Shown: positions 37,321 to 51,229 of the stretch, in pieces | Position numbering within the stretch: the stretch's first letter is position 1 | How the letters are laid out: each line of letters begins with the position of its first letter | NCBI GenBank assembly: GCA_029379385.1 | Contig: CM055612.1 | Span: 5,518,001 to 5,582,000, forward strand | Direction of reading: 5' to 3' | DNA: 64,000 nt | Source of the DNA: Quillaja saponaria | Taxonomy: Eukaryota; Streptophyta; Magnoliopsida; Fabales; Quillajaceae | Made by a program: the position numbers and the translations under genes | Notes under the pieces: model-generated | What the model was told of the DNA's origin: nothing | What the model saw: only the letters and a program-made list of their open reading frames with translations | The model's database searches: none

Positions 37321-40300
37321 ATTAAACTTAGAGTATGGATTATTGTTCTAAATTGTTTAATCCAATGTCATAACTCCTGTGATGAAACCTAAATTCTTTA
37401 ATCTAACTTCACACCACCTTGTCATGGATTTTTTGAGCTAACTAGATAATATAGAATATTATTTTTCTTTATTAAGAGTGATAGATCTCTTATTGTGCAC
37501 TCATATAACTCTATGAAAAATTATATATAGGTACCATCAAAGCATGATAACTTATGTAAAATGTATCTATGATGTCTCAGGGCTAAAAATTAGTTGCATT
37601 GCTACAACTAACAACTCTCATTGACAATATATAAAAAATTTCATATGAGTGTTCTATGATCAAGTCAAATTAGTAAATTTATTCTCTAACAAGCACATGC
37701 ATATTTGTTATATAGTGTCAATTACACAAATGATCATGAGATCAATCTCTCTCAATATTTGAGATAACATAACATATATTAATTTAACTGAATTATTAAT
37801 TCTCATTATTTAATGATCCTATGATTGAGAATATTTAAAAATAAAGCTTACAGAAATATAACTCATGAGTATGATCATATCATGATTCTTATTTTTGTTG
37901 CTTTTATTCAACGACATTTATCATGTTAATAACTAGTGAAAGGATACTGCTGCCACCACCTGAGCTGCATGTGAATGGAACATTGAGAAAATAGCAGATT
38001 TTACTTCAATTAGTGAAGAAAACATTACATGTATAATAGATTTGATTTGTAAATAATCTGGTCCCACTTAGGATGAATGCATTGAATTAATTTGCTAGAG
38101 CTAAAGCTGTATCTCTAGCATGTATGGGCAATGCATGTGACTTAGTTTGGCGGTGAAGCCACGTGATTCAGTGACTGTCCTCCCTTAAGTCCCTCAATTG
38201 ACCCATCAACATTTAAATCCCATTGGAGGACTCCATCCCATGAAGATGCCAAAATAGAAATATAGCATCTTCTTTTCAAACAGATTTGATATTATGTTCT
38301 TCATGTGGGTCAATTTATTGAGCCTTGGCTGTACACAATTGAAGGTGAAATAACTAACTAAATGGTCAGTACTGGCTTCTCAAGAAAAATTGTCATAGTG
38401 TTCCATTATACGTCAACAGAGTTTTGGAATTTTAAGGAAGGAGTTGAGCAAGCTAGCTAACTCACAACATCACTAAATTTTAAGGAATGTATAAATATTA
38501 CTATTTCTTTAGTCTTTTAATTAATGCATGACCCTTTTAACCAAAAACTAAAAAACCAATTACATGGTGTAGTAAAACATACTAATTACAGTGCCAAAAC
38601 CTGTTCAAATAATAGATTTGAGCATAAAGAATAGTTGTATAGAAAACAGAGAGTACTAGTTCTGTTCTCAGAAAAAGTAGTCAGTCCTTGAAATTCCAGA
38701 GAGAGTACTATCTATCATTCAGGTAAAGCCTAAACTTTGGGATTACAAGCCCTGTAAAATGTCTTAGATTTATTTAATTTTTCATTCACAACTCAATTGC
38801 CTTTTATATTGAAGTTTCAAGGTTTTTAGGTGGTTTCTCTGCTCACAATGTCCCCAAAGGTGTCTGGGTTTTAAGGTTGATTAATCGTTTTCTTCTTCTT
38901 AATTAAAATGTGTGGTTGTGTTTTAGTTTTGGAATTTTCCTTGTATGTAGATTGAAGAGTCAATCATGGGTCCAAATATTTATAATGTATCTATCAACAG
39001 CTCATATTTTTTTGTGGTACATTTTCAACATCTTCTCAAGTAGTACGCTGCTTTATATGAAAAACAGACAATATTATCATCAAGTTTAAGTTAATCATTC
39101 ATTGTAATGTTACCAATGCCAATGAATGAGGAAAAAAAAATGGTGGATGCATATTATTTGGAAGCCAAAGCATACGATCATTATTCAGTTTTTTTTTTTT
39201 TTTACATAGATATGGAGACTTAAACATCGTTTTCGTCTTAACCAATTGAGTTGAGATATCATTAACTATAATTAATTCTGTTTGGAAAGGGCCCTTGATA
39301 AATTTGATGTCGAAATATCATTTTAATGTGTGGGGGAAGAGTTCATTTATGAAAGTTAAATGAGTTGTATATTCCACATGGGAAGAGCAAAATTTTGAGG
39401 CAAATATATGTTTGGGGCTGAGGTTAAATAGAAATAGGTATTGCAACGCGGTTGGGACCCGGATATAGTTGAGACTCATGTTTGGTGGATGAAATGTAAA
39501 TTTAATGTATGTGATCAATACAACTACTACCAGATCATGAAGCATTGTCTACATCTATTGGACCCATGGATTTAATTATTTTGTACTTGCACTTACCAAG
39601 CAGAGAAATAAAATGAAATAGAGAGAGAAAAGAAAAAAAAAAAAACAATTTTCAAGTAATTGCATTAAGCAAAATAAAAAGTAGTATAAAAGGGTTCAAA
39701 ATCAATTCAAATGGTAAATTAGTCAATGAATACTTAACATTTTTTGTGATTATCTGAGCTTTTATATGAATGATTAAAAAAAGTTCAACCTAAAAATAAT
39801 GTCTCACAATTGAGTTTTTTTATTTTTTAATTTCATCGTGTTAACATTGAGTCTTGAATTGAATCATATGTATTGATTAGATTGATAATTTCTCAACAAA
39901 AAATAAAAAATAAAAAATAAAAAAAACTTCTAAGTAGCATATCTAGATCCTCTCATATTTTAATAGAAACGGAATTTGGTCATGTTTGAGAGAAATAGAC
40001 TAAAACAACAAAATTTGTTTTCAAAATTAAAATTAGATACATTTTGAAAAAAAGATTGATATATTTTTATTAGTGAAACATTATAGAATCCAAATTCACA
40101 AGCAATCGTATAAAAATTATATTTATTGATCATGAGAGCATATGGAATTAGAAAAGTTCAACCTACAAAATAATGTCTTGTATTTGAGTTCTCCTTTTTT
40201 AGTATCTCATAAAGTAGAACTAGAGTCAATAGCTTGTCTTGAAAAAGAAAAGTTTACATTTCGAGAGTTTCTCCCAAAAATTAATGAATGATTGTCATGA

Positions 40301-41130
40301 ATTTCTTTTTCTAGAATTTCCTTGAAGCATAACACTACAAGGTAGTCAAAAAATATATATATATATATTTGCCCAAGTAAGAATAGAAGACAAGTAATTC
40401 ATTTGAAAATCCCACCATTTCACTCCAACCAAAATACATGAAACACTGAAAACTAGCATAGAACATTTCCTAGACAACCTATCTTTTCTTTGCCTAAACC
40501 CCAAAATTGAATAAACAAGTCCTTCAACAATTAAAGATGAACTCCATTCTCACCCAACTAGTACCTCAAAAAAATCAACCACAACATGAAATAGAAAATT
40601 ATTGATTAGTATATCAAATCGTCAATGTGAACAAAAAAGAACCAGAAGAATAACATAGCTAGAAAGCCACTTGTATTACATTATTAAGTAATAATATTAT
40701 ATGCCTTTTATAGCACTGTAGCAAACTCTTGCTACCTCACCCTTAATCAAGGTAAACCCACCAACCAAACTTAATTTGTGATGGAGAAATGTAATCATAC
40801 TAAGAAATGAGTAATCTAATACAAGAAGGGCAAAAAGGTGACAATGAATGCAGTTGGCAAATGAGGCTAGAAATGCTCAACAAACGCATACAAACAATCA
40901 TCCAAAACAGAGAGCAACAAATAACCAACACCCAGATAAGAGATAAGAGATAAGGATAAAGGAACAGTGCAGTGTAGGTGAAATTGGCACTGTTTAATGA
41001 TAAAAAAAAGGAAGGTGTATGTGAGGATATTAGTAGGGGTTGCGTGGTGCTAGAGAGGAGGACCCCATTATGCCATTGGGACTTGCAGGGTAACCCATTT
41101 CTCCTCTGAACCTTCTCTCTCTAATTCAAT
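37321..41130. other. Intergenic spacer left of the ERF gene
   Basis: No gene seen over 3.8 kb. AT-rich with short homopolymer and TA runs (for example near 39190, 39640 and 40355). The last kilobase presumably holds the ERF promoter. Confidence 0.4.
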
Positions 41131-41132
41131 CT

Positions 41133-41139
41133 TTATAAG
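41133..41139 (+). promoter_or_regulatory. TATA-like box upstream of the ERF gene
   Basis: TTATAAG about 270 bases upstream of the ATG, compatible with a 5' leader of some 240 bases. Confidence 0.35.
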
Positions 41140-41242
41140 TGTTGAGCGACTCGTTGGGGGAATGATAGGGAAAGAGACCTAGTTGATCATCGAGTGTAAC
41201 TCTTTACTTGCATTCGTCTTTTTTCTTCTTCAGCTAACACAC

Positions 41243-41246
<4 letters not shown>

Positions 41247-41274
<28 letters not shown>
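41247..41274 (+). repeat. (CT)14 tract in the ERF leader
   Basis: Fourteen CT units, read as GA on the other strand, followed by TTTCAG. It lies between the TATA-like box and the ATG. GA/CT tracts near plant start sites are known BPC-factor targets. The TTTCAG could also be a leader-intron acceptor. Confidence 0.7.
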
Positions 41275-41277
<3 letters not shown>

Positions 41278-41407
41278 CAGAGGCTGAAAAAGTCCTCCCA
41301 CGTATATATTACATATCTTTAAAAAGTTCAATACTTTAGCTCCAAGAGCAAAACCCATCAAATTAACCATTGTCTTTGTACAAAATCATCTACTGGATCA
41401 AACAAAA

Positions 41408-42088
41408 ATGAGTGCTGAGCATCGGAATTCAGAAACAGAGAGCAGCTCAAACTCATTAACATCTTCACCAGCTGCAACTCAGTCCCTTCAAAACTCAGTT
41501 TCACAGGCAAAACGTGAAAACCCTGAACCCAAAAATATCAAACGCAACCGAGACTCGAGCAAACACCCAGTTTATCGTGGTGTACGAATGCGCAACTGGG
41601 GCAAGTGGGTGTCTGAAATTCGTGAGCCTCGTAAGAAATCACGCATATGGTTAGGCACATTCCCCACCCCTGAAATGGCAGCCAGAGCACATGATGTCGC
41701 TGCTTTGAGCATTAAAGGCAGCTCAGCCATTCTCAATTTTCCTCAGCTCGCTCAATCACTGCCTCGCCCGGTATCACTTGCTCCTCGGGACGTTCAGGCA
41801 GCAGCAACTAAAGCTGCTCAAATGGAGAAATTTGATTTGCCTTCTCCATCATCTTCAACAGGGTCTGAGGAATTGAGTGAAATAGTGAAGTTGCCGAACT
41901 TGGGTATAAGTTATGAGACTGAGGAATTGGGAAAAGAATTTGTATTTGTCGACTCAGCAGATGGGTGGATGTATCCACCACCATGGTTGCAGAGTATTGA
42001 AGATTGTAATGGGTACGTTGTGGATCAGTTAGCAGTTCCAGAATGTGTGATTTCAAGTAGCTTTGATGGTATGCTATGGAACTATTAG
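41408..42088 (+). CDS. AP2/ERF transcription factor, DREB subgroup A-4 (TINY / ERF034-043 type)
   Basis: Nuclear DNA-binding protein with one AP2 domain, intronless, 226 aa. The N-terminus is Ser-rich, followed by a basic [13 protein letters not shown] stretch that may serve in nuclear import. AP2 domain about residues 54-112: [40 protein letters not shown] and SSAILNFP. Val14 and Glu19 of the domain, the DREB signature residues for DRE/CRT binding, are both present. Just after it comes [14 protein letters not shown], typical of group A-4. The C-terminus is acidic, with [14 protein letters not shown] and a final DGMLWNY resembling the LWSY-type ending of A-4 proteins, likely the activation region. 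By gene order the Arabidopsis counterpart would be At4g32800 (ERF043). Target genes cannot be inferred. Confidence 0.93.
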   Translation: MSAEHRNSETESSSNSLTSSPAATQSLQNSVSQAKRENPEPKNIKRNRDSSKHPVYRGVRMRNWGKWVSEIREPRKKSRIWLGTFPTPEMAARAHDVAALSIKGSSAILNFPQLAQSLPRPVSLAPRDVQAAATKAAQMEKFDLPSPSSSTGSEELSEIVKLPNLGISYETEELGKEFVFVDSADGWMYPPPWLQSIEDCNGYVVDQLAVPECVISSSFDGMLWNY

Positions 42089-42702
42089 TGGTTCCTCTGT
42101 TTTTGTGCTTTTGTAAAAGTTTGTTTTTCTTTCCTCTGTTTCTGTCCTGTTTTAAGTCCTCTGGTTTTTCTTTGAAGGGCTAAAACATACTTTTTAACTC
42201 TGTTTTCCTCTGTTTTTGTTTTTTCTGTTTTGTGTAACATATGAGTGAATTGGTTAGGATGGTAATTTATAGGAAAATTTCATAGATTTCAACCCTTTCT
42301 TGGTAGAAAATGTAATAGCATTCGAACCCTTTTCTGCTTGAAGTTCAAAGTTCTCAAAGCCTCATTCATGAAAATTAGTATAATCTTTGTTTAATTTAGA
42401 AAGAAAAAGTGAAAGGGAGAAAACAAAAAGTGAAAGAACCAAGTAAATCTTGATCAATAATCATTGTCTAGTTGACCACACTTGGTATCTTCCACATTGT
42501 TTCCTATCTCTGAGTACATGAATTTCTTTTTCTTTTTGGTGTAAAAGTAAACATTCTCCAAGTTATTATATTGAGTTAATGGATGTAAATAGAAAAAAGT
42601 ACCCGGAAAAAAAAATCTTCCTTACATTTCAGTTTTTGAAAAATTGAGTTTATACCATAGCCCTATTTTTTATTTATTAAATAAGTCATTTTACACGTAA
42701 CA

Positions 42703-42840
42703 ATGTATATAGTACTACTTTAGTTAATAAGCTTATTAAATTTTAGTTTTGGAATTTATAATTTTTTTGAAATGCATATAGTACTACTTTAGTTAATAAG
42801 TTTATTAAATTTTAGTTTTGGAATGTGTAGTTTTTTGAAA
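42703..42840 (+). repeat. Tandem repeat, two units of ~70 bases
   Basis: ATATAGTACTACTTTAGTTA followed by ATAAG.TTATTAAATTTTAG occurs at 42705 and again at 42775, continuing to about 42840 with few differences. Confidence 0.8.
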
Positions 42841-45528
42841 ATATAAATAGAAGAGTTCAACTCATTTTTGAAAAGTATAGTTTTGTTTTTTATCTTAAAT
42901 TTTAATGAAATACAATTCTAATAAAAATATAATTTATGTAAAAAACAATTTCAATAGTGCAAACTTATTTTGAAAATAAAATATAAAGATTAAATTAATA
43001 TAATCCACATATAAGGCATAGTAGTAATATTTGGTAAAAAAATGTAAAAATTATATAATTAATATTTGATAATTTATTGTCAAGTAATTCTGAAAATTTA
43101 ATTAATTATATTGAATCTTGATAATTAATTTTTTGTATTAATTAAACAAAGAATAAATATAAATTTATATTCAAAGTTAAGTTTATACTAATTTTATAAG
43201 ATTTTGAGTTCAGAAACTAAATTTTAAAAACGAGATGCTTCTAAAAATTAAGTCTAAATTTTTAAAATTTTAAAATATGACTTATTGTTCATATAAATTT
43301 ATTGTAACATCTAAAATGTAAAAGAGATTTATATATATATACATATTTATTTATTTATTTATTTTATCCATGAAAATAAGCTTTGTCATTGTTTTCTCTT
43401 TTTTTTTCTTTTTTGATTAAATGCTTTCTTTTCGTTTTGTTTGGAAAGTGACAGATGATGAGACATGGTGAGCTGGGTATATGACAGTGATACAATTATT
43501 TCCTATTGGGAGAAATAAAACTATCTATCTTGTTTTTACTCTTTTAACTATACTTCATGTTCATCAGAGAGACAGAGGTGAAAGTCAGTGAGTTGTCTTG
43601 GAGAATTTTGTCTTTTTCTTCTTCTTTTTTGGTAAATTGTCTTTTTCTTCTTTGATATGATGTGAATGACAATATGAATAAAAATTATTATTAAATGAGA
43701 CACCAAAAATTACTCTCTTTTTTTTTTTTTATAGTTTTTAGATGGGATAATTAACTAAATTGTTCTTGGAAAAATCATCTTTCTCTCTCTAATCATTATG
43801 AATATGGAAGCTTATGCTTTACATTCTTGTTTGTTAGAATCACACAAGAAAACTTAGAAAAATAGTATTATTGTTCAAAAGAATAAACAAGAGAAAGGTT
43901 GACAGTATGTCAGTAATGTTTCTTTTGTATTATGTGTACGGTTGAAATAGGAAACCCTTTCATTTTCCTTTGCTTAAAGGGCATTGCAAATAAAGAGCCT
44001 ATCTCGAGCTCGTAAAAGAAAAAATAAAAATAAAAATTTGACTCTGAGGACTGTTTAAGCTCAACTCATAATTATTTGAGTCCGAGTCGAACTGGTAAAA
44101 TCTTTTCTCCAATTAAAAGTATTTCTTTTAATTTGAATTAATTTATTTATTTCTATTTTAATAACAGTAATAATAAAAATTATTTAAATAATCTAATACA
44201 AGTACATTTGCAATACATCTAAAATATTTTTCTAACTAAAATATTGTTGGATCGAGTTTAGATCGAGCCTATTTGAGCTGCACGATTCCAAGTCCACAAA
44301 CTCGATCTTCTAATCAAGGCCCAAAATCTTATTATAGCTCAACTCATAAATTCAAATAAGCTGAACCAAGATCGAACTGAAATGAGCTAAGACAAGCCTA
44401 AACTCGGATCATGAGCCAACCATGATGGTAGTAGAACTACCTTGTTAACCAAATTTAATACCATATAAACAACTAATAATTGATATCTTATGTAGCGATG
44501 TTTCTATGTATACAGAGCAAATCGTTATATGTATCACTCTCGTGCACAAAATAATATCTTGATCTTTAAACTAATGACCGTCGTTAAAATCAACACTTTA
44601 TAATTAATCTCTAACATCGTGATCATCATGATATGATAATTAAGTATTTGTCACGTGTAGAAATTTATGGTGTACATATAAAAGGACAACTAATTTGTTA
44701 ATGAACTAATTGCATTAATTATGAAATCCTTCATGTATATCATATTTAATCAAGGGTCTTTTGTCTCATCTATAGTAACTTGCAGTGTATGTACAACTTC
44801 AATTATATATCAAATTTTGTTATTTTCCAAAAATACACTTTGTGCATGATACATTAATTGAAAGCAAATGACAACAGCATGCAAATGTATAATATTAAAT
44901 AATAATAATAATAATAATAATTGGCATTCAAACTTATTAGGAGAAGGACATTTTAACTGTTATATAGCAGTTGCAAAATTGTTATATTCCTTGTGCATTA
45001 ATAATATTATCATTTTTTATCTCTTCATATTTATATAATTATATCCTTGCATAGCTTTTTGCACTACTTGCCATTTCAAACACAACCATATCTAACAAAG
45101 TGCTAACATATCTGTGTTTTGTTCGTTTTCGTCGTCGACAGTATTACTTATATAATGTAGATTGATAGTTGAGACCCCTCAAATAATTGAGAAGGAAATT
45201 TTTTAACTTTCTAGGAATGGTGAAATTACTTTTAGGGCACTATTAATTGTTTCGCGTCAACTTCAGATGTAATAAACAAAAAATATATTTTTGTACTATA
45301 AGTTTAATATTAAATTTATCAATGTAAAAAATGTATAAATTCTCTTTTTATCCCTTGATTATATATATTCTAATATTGTATAAAAACACATCTCATCTAA
45401 AAATTTAAACAGTTATGCATGAACACCAAGTAAAAAAAAAAAATGTTTTATATTCAACTCACTCTTTATTAAAGAGTGACAACATGCACATAATATTACC
45501 ATACAAAATTATGATAAATTTGATTAAT
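42841..45528. other. AT-rich gene-free DNA downstream of the ERF gene
   Basis: No gene. Around 44020-44420 there is a less AT-rich stretch with recurring GAGCT / CTCAACTCATAA / CTCGAT words, like dispersed degenerate repeats in plant genomes. A (TAA)n microsatellite lies at about 44896-44921. Confidence 0.4.
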
Positions 45529-45698
45529 GGGTATCATGAGAATACTTGTTAAACTATAATAAATATAATATGTAAAAATTAAAATTGTTTACAAGTAATA
45601 ATATATGTAATAAATAGTACTGAAATCATGATTAAATAATATAATAAATATTATAAATTTTTATTTATAAAAACTTAACAGGTATTCTTAGAATACCC
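45529..45698. mobile_element. 170-base MITE-like element, copy 1
   Basis: Begins GGGTATCATGAGAATACTTG and ends with the complement of GGGTATTCTAAGAATACCTG, so the terminal inverted repeats span about 24 bases with few mismatches. The interior is AT-rich and non-coding. A copy of equal length lies at 46654-46823. The target duplication is not clear. Confidence 0.65.
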
Positions 45699-46653
45699 GT
45701 TAGATAAATTCAATTATAATTATAATTATGACTATAATATGATTATGATTACTATTACATGTTTATATTTCCAAACACGACATACAAACATGATCTAGTG
45801 GATTATAATGGGATCTATGCATCAAACCCACCACCACAAGTCACAACCATGCAAATCTTATAATTTTTTTTTCCCCACATCAACGCGGTTTCTCGACAAA
45901 CGTAGATTTTCTTGTACGATAAATCATAACCCGACAACAACACGTACCATTACTATATAACCCCTTTTTGGTACTCTTCGAATAACTCCGTATACTCCAT
46001 TATATACAAAGCATAATTCTAGCTAGTGGGTTAAAAAGTTGATCTGATTTCGTGTGCACAATTTATGTACATTGCTTTAGTTCTCAGGGATAGATGTAGA
46101 ATTTTTTTTCATAAGCGCATGCATATTTATAAATATATTATATTTATTATTTTTTTATAAAATCATTATATTCAATTATTCATATTACACTTAGTTTGAT
46201 AACATTCAGAACAATTTACGACGAATAATTTGCACGAAAATTTATCCAGTTAATCTCTTTTTCGATGCCATTATGATAGTAAATGATTAAGGTTTTAGAG
46301 TTCATACTTTAAAATTTAAAAGCAAACTATCAAATTGGAGTTGCTTGACTTTATATATTGTACATGTGCTTATGTTTTAAAACCACAAGACCTTTTACCT
46401 CTTGAACATATGACATCATTTATCCTAAAGAGTTTATAAAATTTCAAATGTTATATAGGTTAACTAATATATATATATGCTATATTCTAACTAAATTGTA
46501 ATTAAGAAGCAATGACCAGTGATCTATAGCATGCATCCACACAAGCGTGATGCAAGCCTTTTTAAACAATGAACTAATTAATAACATGTTAATTAATCAT
46601 GTAATTTTTATTAATTAGTTTTTTTGACCTATTAATATATGGGTTATTTTAAA

Positions 46654-46823
46654 GGGTATCTAAAAGGCACTTGTTAAGATATAATAAATATATTCATTAA
46701 AAATTGAAACTTTATACAAATAATAATTTATATAATAAATAATACTGAAATCATGGTCAATAATCGTAATAAAAATTATAAATTTTTTATTTATAAAAAT
46801 TTAATAAATATCTTTTAGACACC
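46654..46823. mobile_element. 170-base MITE-like element, copy 2
   Basis: Begins GGGTATCTAAAAGGCACTTG; the complement of its right end reads GGTGTCTAAAAGATATTTAT. The interior shares landmarks with copy 1: TACTGAAATCATG, ATTATAAATTTTT and TTATTTATAAAAA. The length is identical to copy 1. Confidence 0.6.
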
Positions 46824-49800
46824 ATCACATAAATCTTTAATATATTAAATGTGAGAATATTAATCAATTATCTAATCACTCTCACTTTTATGTTTCTTTT
46901 TGGAATATAATTATTTCAGTGAGTAGTGGGTACCAAGGGTGACCCACAAAAGACTTAGTAGTTAAATACACAAGTAAAGTAATCACTTATTTTTAAACGA
47001 GTGGCTTGCGCTTATAACCATAATTTCGTCCTAGTGGGGGCTAAGTGGCTAGCTATAAGCCCACAACTAGATTCTCAAATCATTTTTCTTTATTATTATT
47101 TTTTTTTTTTTTTTGATTCAAAAATTCAGTAAAAATCTTATAAAAATTTTTATATGAAAATTTTATATTAATTTAATTATTTTCCCAATTAATATTCATT
47201 AATTTAATTATATTTAAAAAATAAATAAATTAAAATATGTATAAATTTGTACTTATAGAGACTAGGTAAGTAGCTGTCTAGATTCCCAAATCATTATCCT
47301 CTATTATTTTCTTTGTGTTGTAACGTAAAGGACTCCATAACGTTCCTAGCTAGGCCCATGGCAAGAAATAAATTACATTAATCTATTGCATGATTTTCTT
47401 TGGTGCTACACCCACCTTCCATTTTTAGTAAAAGAGAAAATGCATGCATGCCCACCAAATTGATGGTGGCTTGGAATAAAAAAATAATAATATACAAAAT
47501 TAATGAATTATTAATAAATGAAAAAGTAAATTTAAACAATATTAAATAAATGAACTTATTAAGACTAAAAAACAAATTAAATAATAAAATGTACATAAAC
47601 TAAATTAAATAATAATCAACCAAAATAGGTAGTATATTTTTTTTTCCATTTAGATAACTTTTGAATAACAAGGACTTTAAAATACCCGACAAAAAAAAAA
47701 GTTAATTCATTATTAATTAGTGATCAAAATTTGATTTTCTTTTTTTTTTCTTTTTTTTTTTTGCTAATAAAAATTTGATGACTTTGAATAACCTTAAAAT
47801 ATTGTCAACTTTTGAATTAAAATAAAAGTGAAAGATGTAGACATCACAATATCTAATTATTAAAAATAGCAAGGGCAGAAATATAATATATGTGGACAAA
47901 CTTACAATAAATAATAAATTTAGTTTAACTCAACTTGTATAATTGGAACAATATTTTTTTTTTTAATAGAGAATTATTGACACAACTTGTAGAGATCATT
48001 GAATTTCCGCTACTTTATACACTTGTTAATTATTTTATAATTTAGAATCACCGCAAAGCATAACTCAAACAAAATAATAATTGAGTCTAAGCCTTTCTCC
48101 TACTCTCCATTTTCCAATTCGACTCTAGGACTCCTTTTTTATAGAAGGATAAATAAAATTTGTAACTTTTAAGATGGTCATTATTTTGTATAATCATAGT
48201 TAATTTGTTATTAATCAATCCAAAGAATCTTTCGCCCAAGGGCCTTCAAGGCGGGTTTTAATTAATTCCTACTCAACGTTTGAATATTTAAAACACATTT
48301 CATAATCAATAAAATTTTGTAAGCAAGTGTTTGATTATGCAGATGCCAAATAATTTTATTTTTTTGTAATAAAGTGGCAAGTTTAAATTTTTGAGCTCTA
48401 TTTAAAGATAAAAGATGAGTTAATGTAGGAATGAGAGTAAAGTAGGTATTAAATTTTTTTAATTAATTAATTAATTTAAATGAAAAAAATATTTAATTTA
48501 TGTGAGTTGATAGGATAATGAGAGGTTATTAAGTAAATTTTACATACTTTTTAATTAAATTAATTTATACTTATTCTAAATTAAGACACCATAAAAAAAA
48601 TTTTACTTTTAGAATAATATAGATTTATGTATTGTTATTATTTTTATAAATAGAAATAACTAAATTAAATTGTAGATTTTATAGTAATAGTACATTATTA
48701 TGTAAGACGGTTGGTACGGTTTGATGGTACATGTATATAGATGGCAGGTTGTTGTCCTTAATAATTCTAGATCCATTTTCTGAAGGACATGTCTTTCAAT
48801 GTCTAACCTGCATGATGAGCTGTATGGGCTATGGACTATCCATGGACCCAACCCTGGTGCAGTAGACAATAGCAATATATATATATACATCCGTGGTGAC
48901 AGTACTGATATGTCAAATTTACCAGTGAAGAAAATTCTTTTATGCAGATTCTGAGAATCATCATGTCTATTATGTATTTTTGTTAATGTTAAATTTACAG
49001 TGACGAATTAAATTTATATCTTATTGGACTAGTCTGAAATGAGACTTAATCAAATTATAAAATCGAGTGTGATATTTGACAACCAAATTTTTAATTGGCT
49101 CTCAATTTTTATTATTCAATGGGTAGACTTGTGAGATGTTAGCCAATTCAATTTGATAGATTCAAATTTAAGTCAAAATTAGACTAACTCGATTGCTGAT
49201 TACACCCTATTACATCAAAATTATTAAAATATATATAATACATGAAATTTTTTTAGCTCTCGTTCTAGTTATCCCCATATCAAATTAAAAAATAATTAAT
49301 TTTAATACAAGAACATAAATTATCATCACCTGTCACACAGGCCAGATCTGTAAAGCCATTATGCTACCTACTTAGCTCCCCATCTTGAGAAAAAGGCCAT
49401 GCATGCCATTTGAAGAAGAAGAAGAAGAATTTGAATTATTTTGGGAGGCTTTAGCTCCACCACTAATTGTGTCAGAAGAAGAAAGAAAAAGAGATTTCAT
49501 GTACGTTAGCTCTTGGATTGCTTTCATGACCATGACCCTCCAATTTGTCTCTTTCTTTTTTCTTTTTTTTTCCTTCAAAAACATATATAATATAAAAAGT
49601 TTGAACTGATGAATAATTACTGACAACATGAGTACTCCATCACAGCATTTATGATCCTGAATTAAAATTTGCAGTCATAGTCGATTCATGCATGGCTAGC
49701 TAGCTAGGATCGTTGCTTTGCTGCAATCACTCACATGGCTTCTAATTTTATCTGTCTGTCTAGTGCATGTCTATGTGTGTCCTTGTCCGACAATAGGTTA

Positions 49801-51187
49801 AAATTTTAAATTGTCACAGAGAGAAAAGGTTGTTCAAGTTTTTTGTGCAATAATGCCAATCATCCATAGCTTTCTGTAGCTTTCATTGTTTTTGCTAACT
49901 GGGTGAAAAAGATATACAATCAATTTGACTGCTAGCTAGGTTGGATTTTAGGCAAATACTTGTGTACTCTCCTTGATCTCCTTCTTATTCTTCTAGCAAA
50001 TGAGTGATTCAGCTTAATTTAATTTGCCTCTTTCTGTAGATTTTTGGTTTCTGTCTGTTCTATTTACTTGAGTAACTATGGAAGACAAATGAATCACAAC
50101 CTTACAAAGAAATCCATCCATTTTTAGTCTTTACAAGTATTGATTCCTAGCTAGGGCTATCTTTTCTTCCATCTACTCTCCCCTATATATCATGTCTTCC
50201 ACTTCTTTAAGAGTGAAAAGAAAAGCAAAGAGTAAATTACTTTAATATCCTTTTGATTCTTTCAACGAACAGTTTTTTATTTTTATAAGGCTTACACACA
50301 TATCTCTTATATAAAGATTAAAACTAAGATAAAATAATTAAAATATTCTTAGTGTTCATTCTTCTTAAGAGATAAATATAATTTTATAATTACTCAATAT
50401 ATTTGAAATTAATGATAAAATATAATTATTCAACTTAAAATGAAAAAAATAATAATAGTATTTTGCAGTAATTATTGTTATTATTCATCTTAAATATTTA
50501 TTTTCATCAAAATTTAAAGAATGATAATTAATTCAAATTTTGATTTATATCTTATTTTAAGTATAATAATTTCATGCAATTTTATATACTTTAATGATAT
50601 AATTTATTATTAAATAATTTTAATTTGTTTAATGATACTACAATTATATATATATATATACTTAACTCATCAACTATTTCCCTAACATTATATTTATCTC
50701 TTCATAATAAAACTATAAGGGTATTTTAGAAAAAAAAAAAACTTTAATTTCTTAGTGTTTGTATTAAATTTCAGCATATTTTTAAGTTTTGAAAAGAATA
50801 ATTAGTGTAAATTTTATAAATAGATGAGAAGAATTAGTTGTAAATTATATATATATTTATTTATTTTTGATGAACAATATAACGAATATTATGTATACCA
50901 TAACGTATTATTCTTGTTCTATCCAGATTGACGCTTAAGAATTCTAAAAAGAAATGAAAAATTAAATAAATAAATAAATGATTTCTACTTATAGGTAACC
51001 AGGGTATTTTACAAATTTATGTGATATACACATTTATATTATTTTAATACAAGAATTTAGAAATTATATTTGAGAAATATAAATAAAATAGTTTCAATTA
51101 GAATGAAAATACGAGAATTTCTAATTCAATAACAATGCAATGAGAATTGACCCAAAAAGAAAATCTTATTTTCTCATCATGGTCTTT

Positions 51188-51188
<1 letters not shown>
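46824..51188. other. Gene-free AT-rich stretch
   Basis: Over 4 kb without a supported gene. Frames are short and cross homopolymers. 48400-48630 weakly resembles the insertion at 28930-29235. 49360-49620 contains a GAAGAA microsatellite in a short frame with no recognisable domain. Confidence 0.4.

Positions 51189-51223
<35 letters not shown>
51189..51223. repeat. Poly(T) tract of 35
   Basis: Uninterrupted T run directly left of a less AT-rich block. On the minus strand it would be a poly(A) tail following sequence to its right, as in a retroposed copy, but no target-site duplication or parent gene was found. Confidence 0.5.
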
Positions 51224-51225
<2 letters not shown>

Positions 51226-51229
51226 CTCT

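Noticed and set aside
36480..37900. Possible solo LTR of a copia-type element
   Set aside because: The composition is suggestive, but no TG..CA ends, target duplication or second copy could be found.
49372..49629. Short frames on both strands containing a GAAGAA repeat
   Set aside because: Low-complexity run only; no domain or conserved splice structure.
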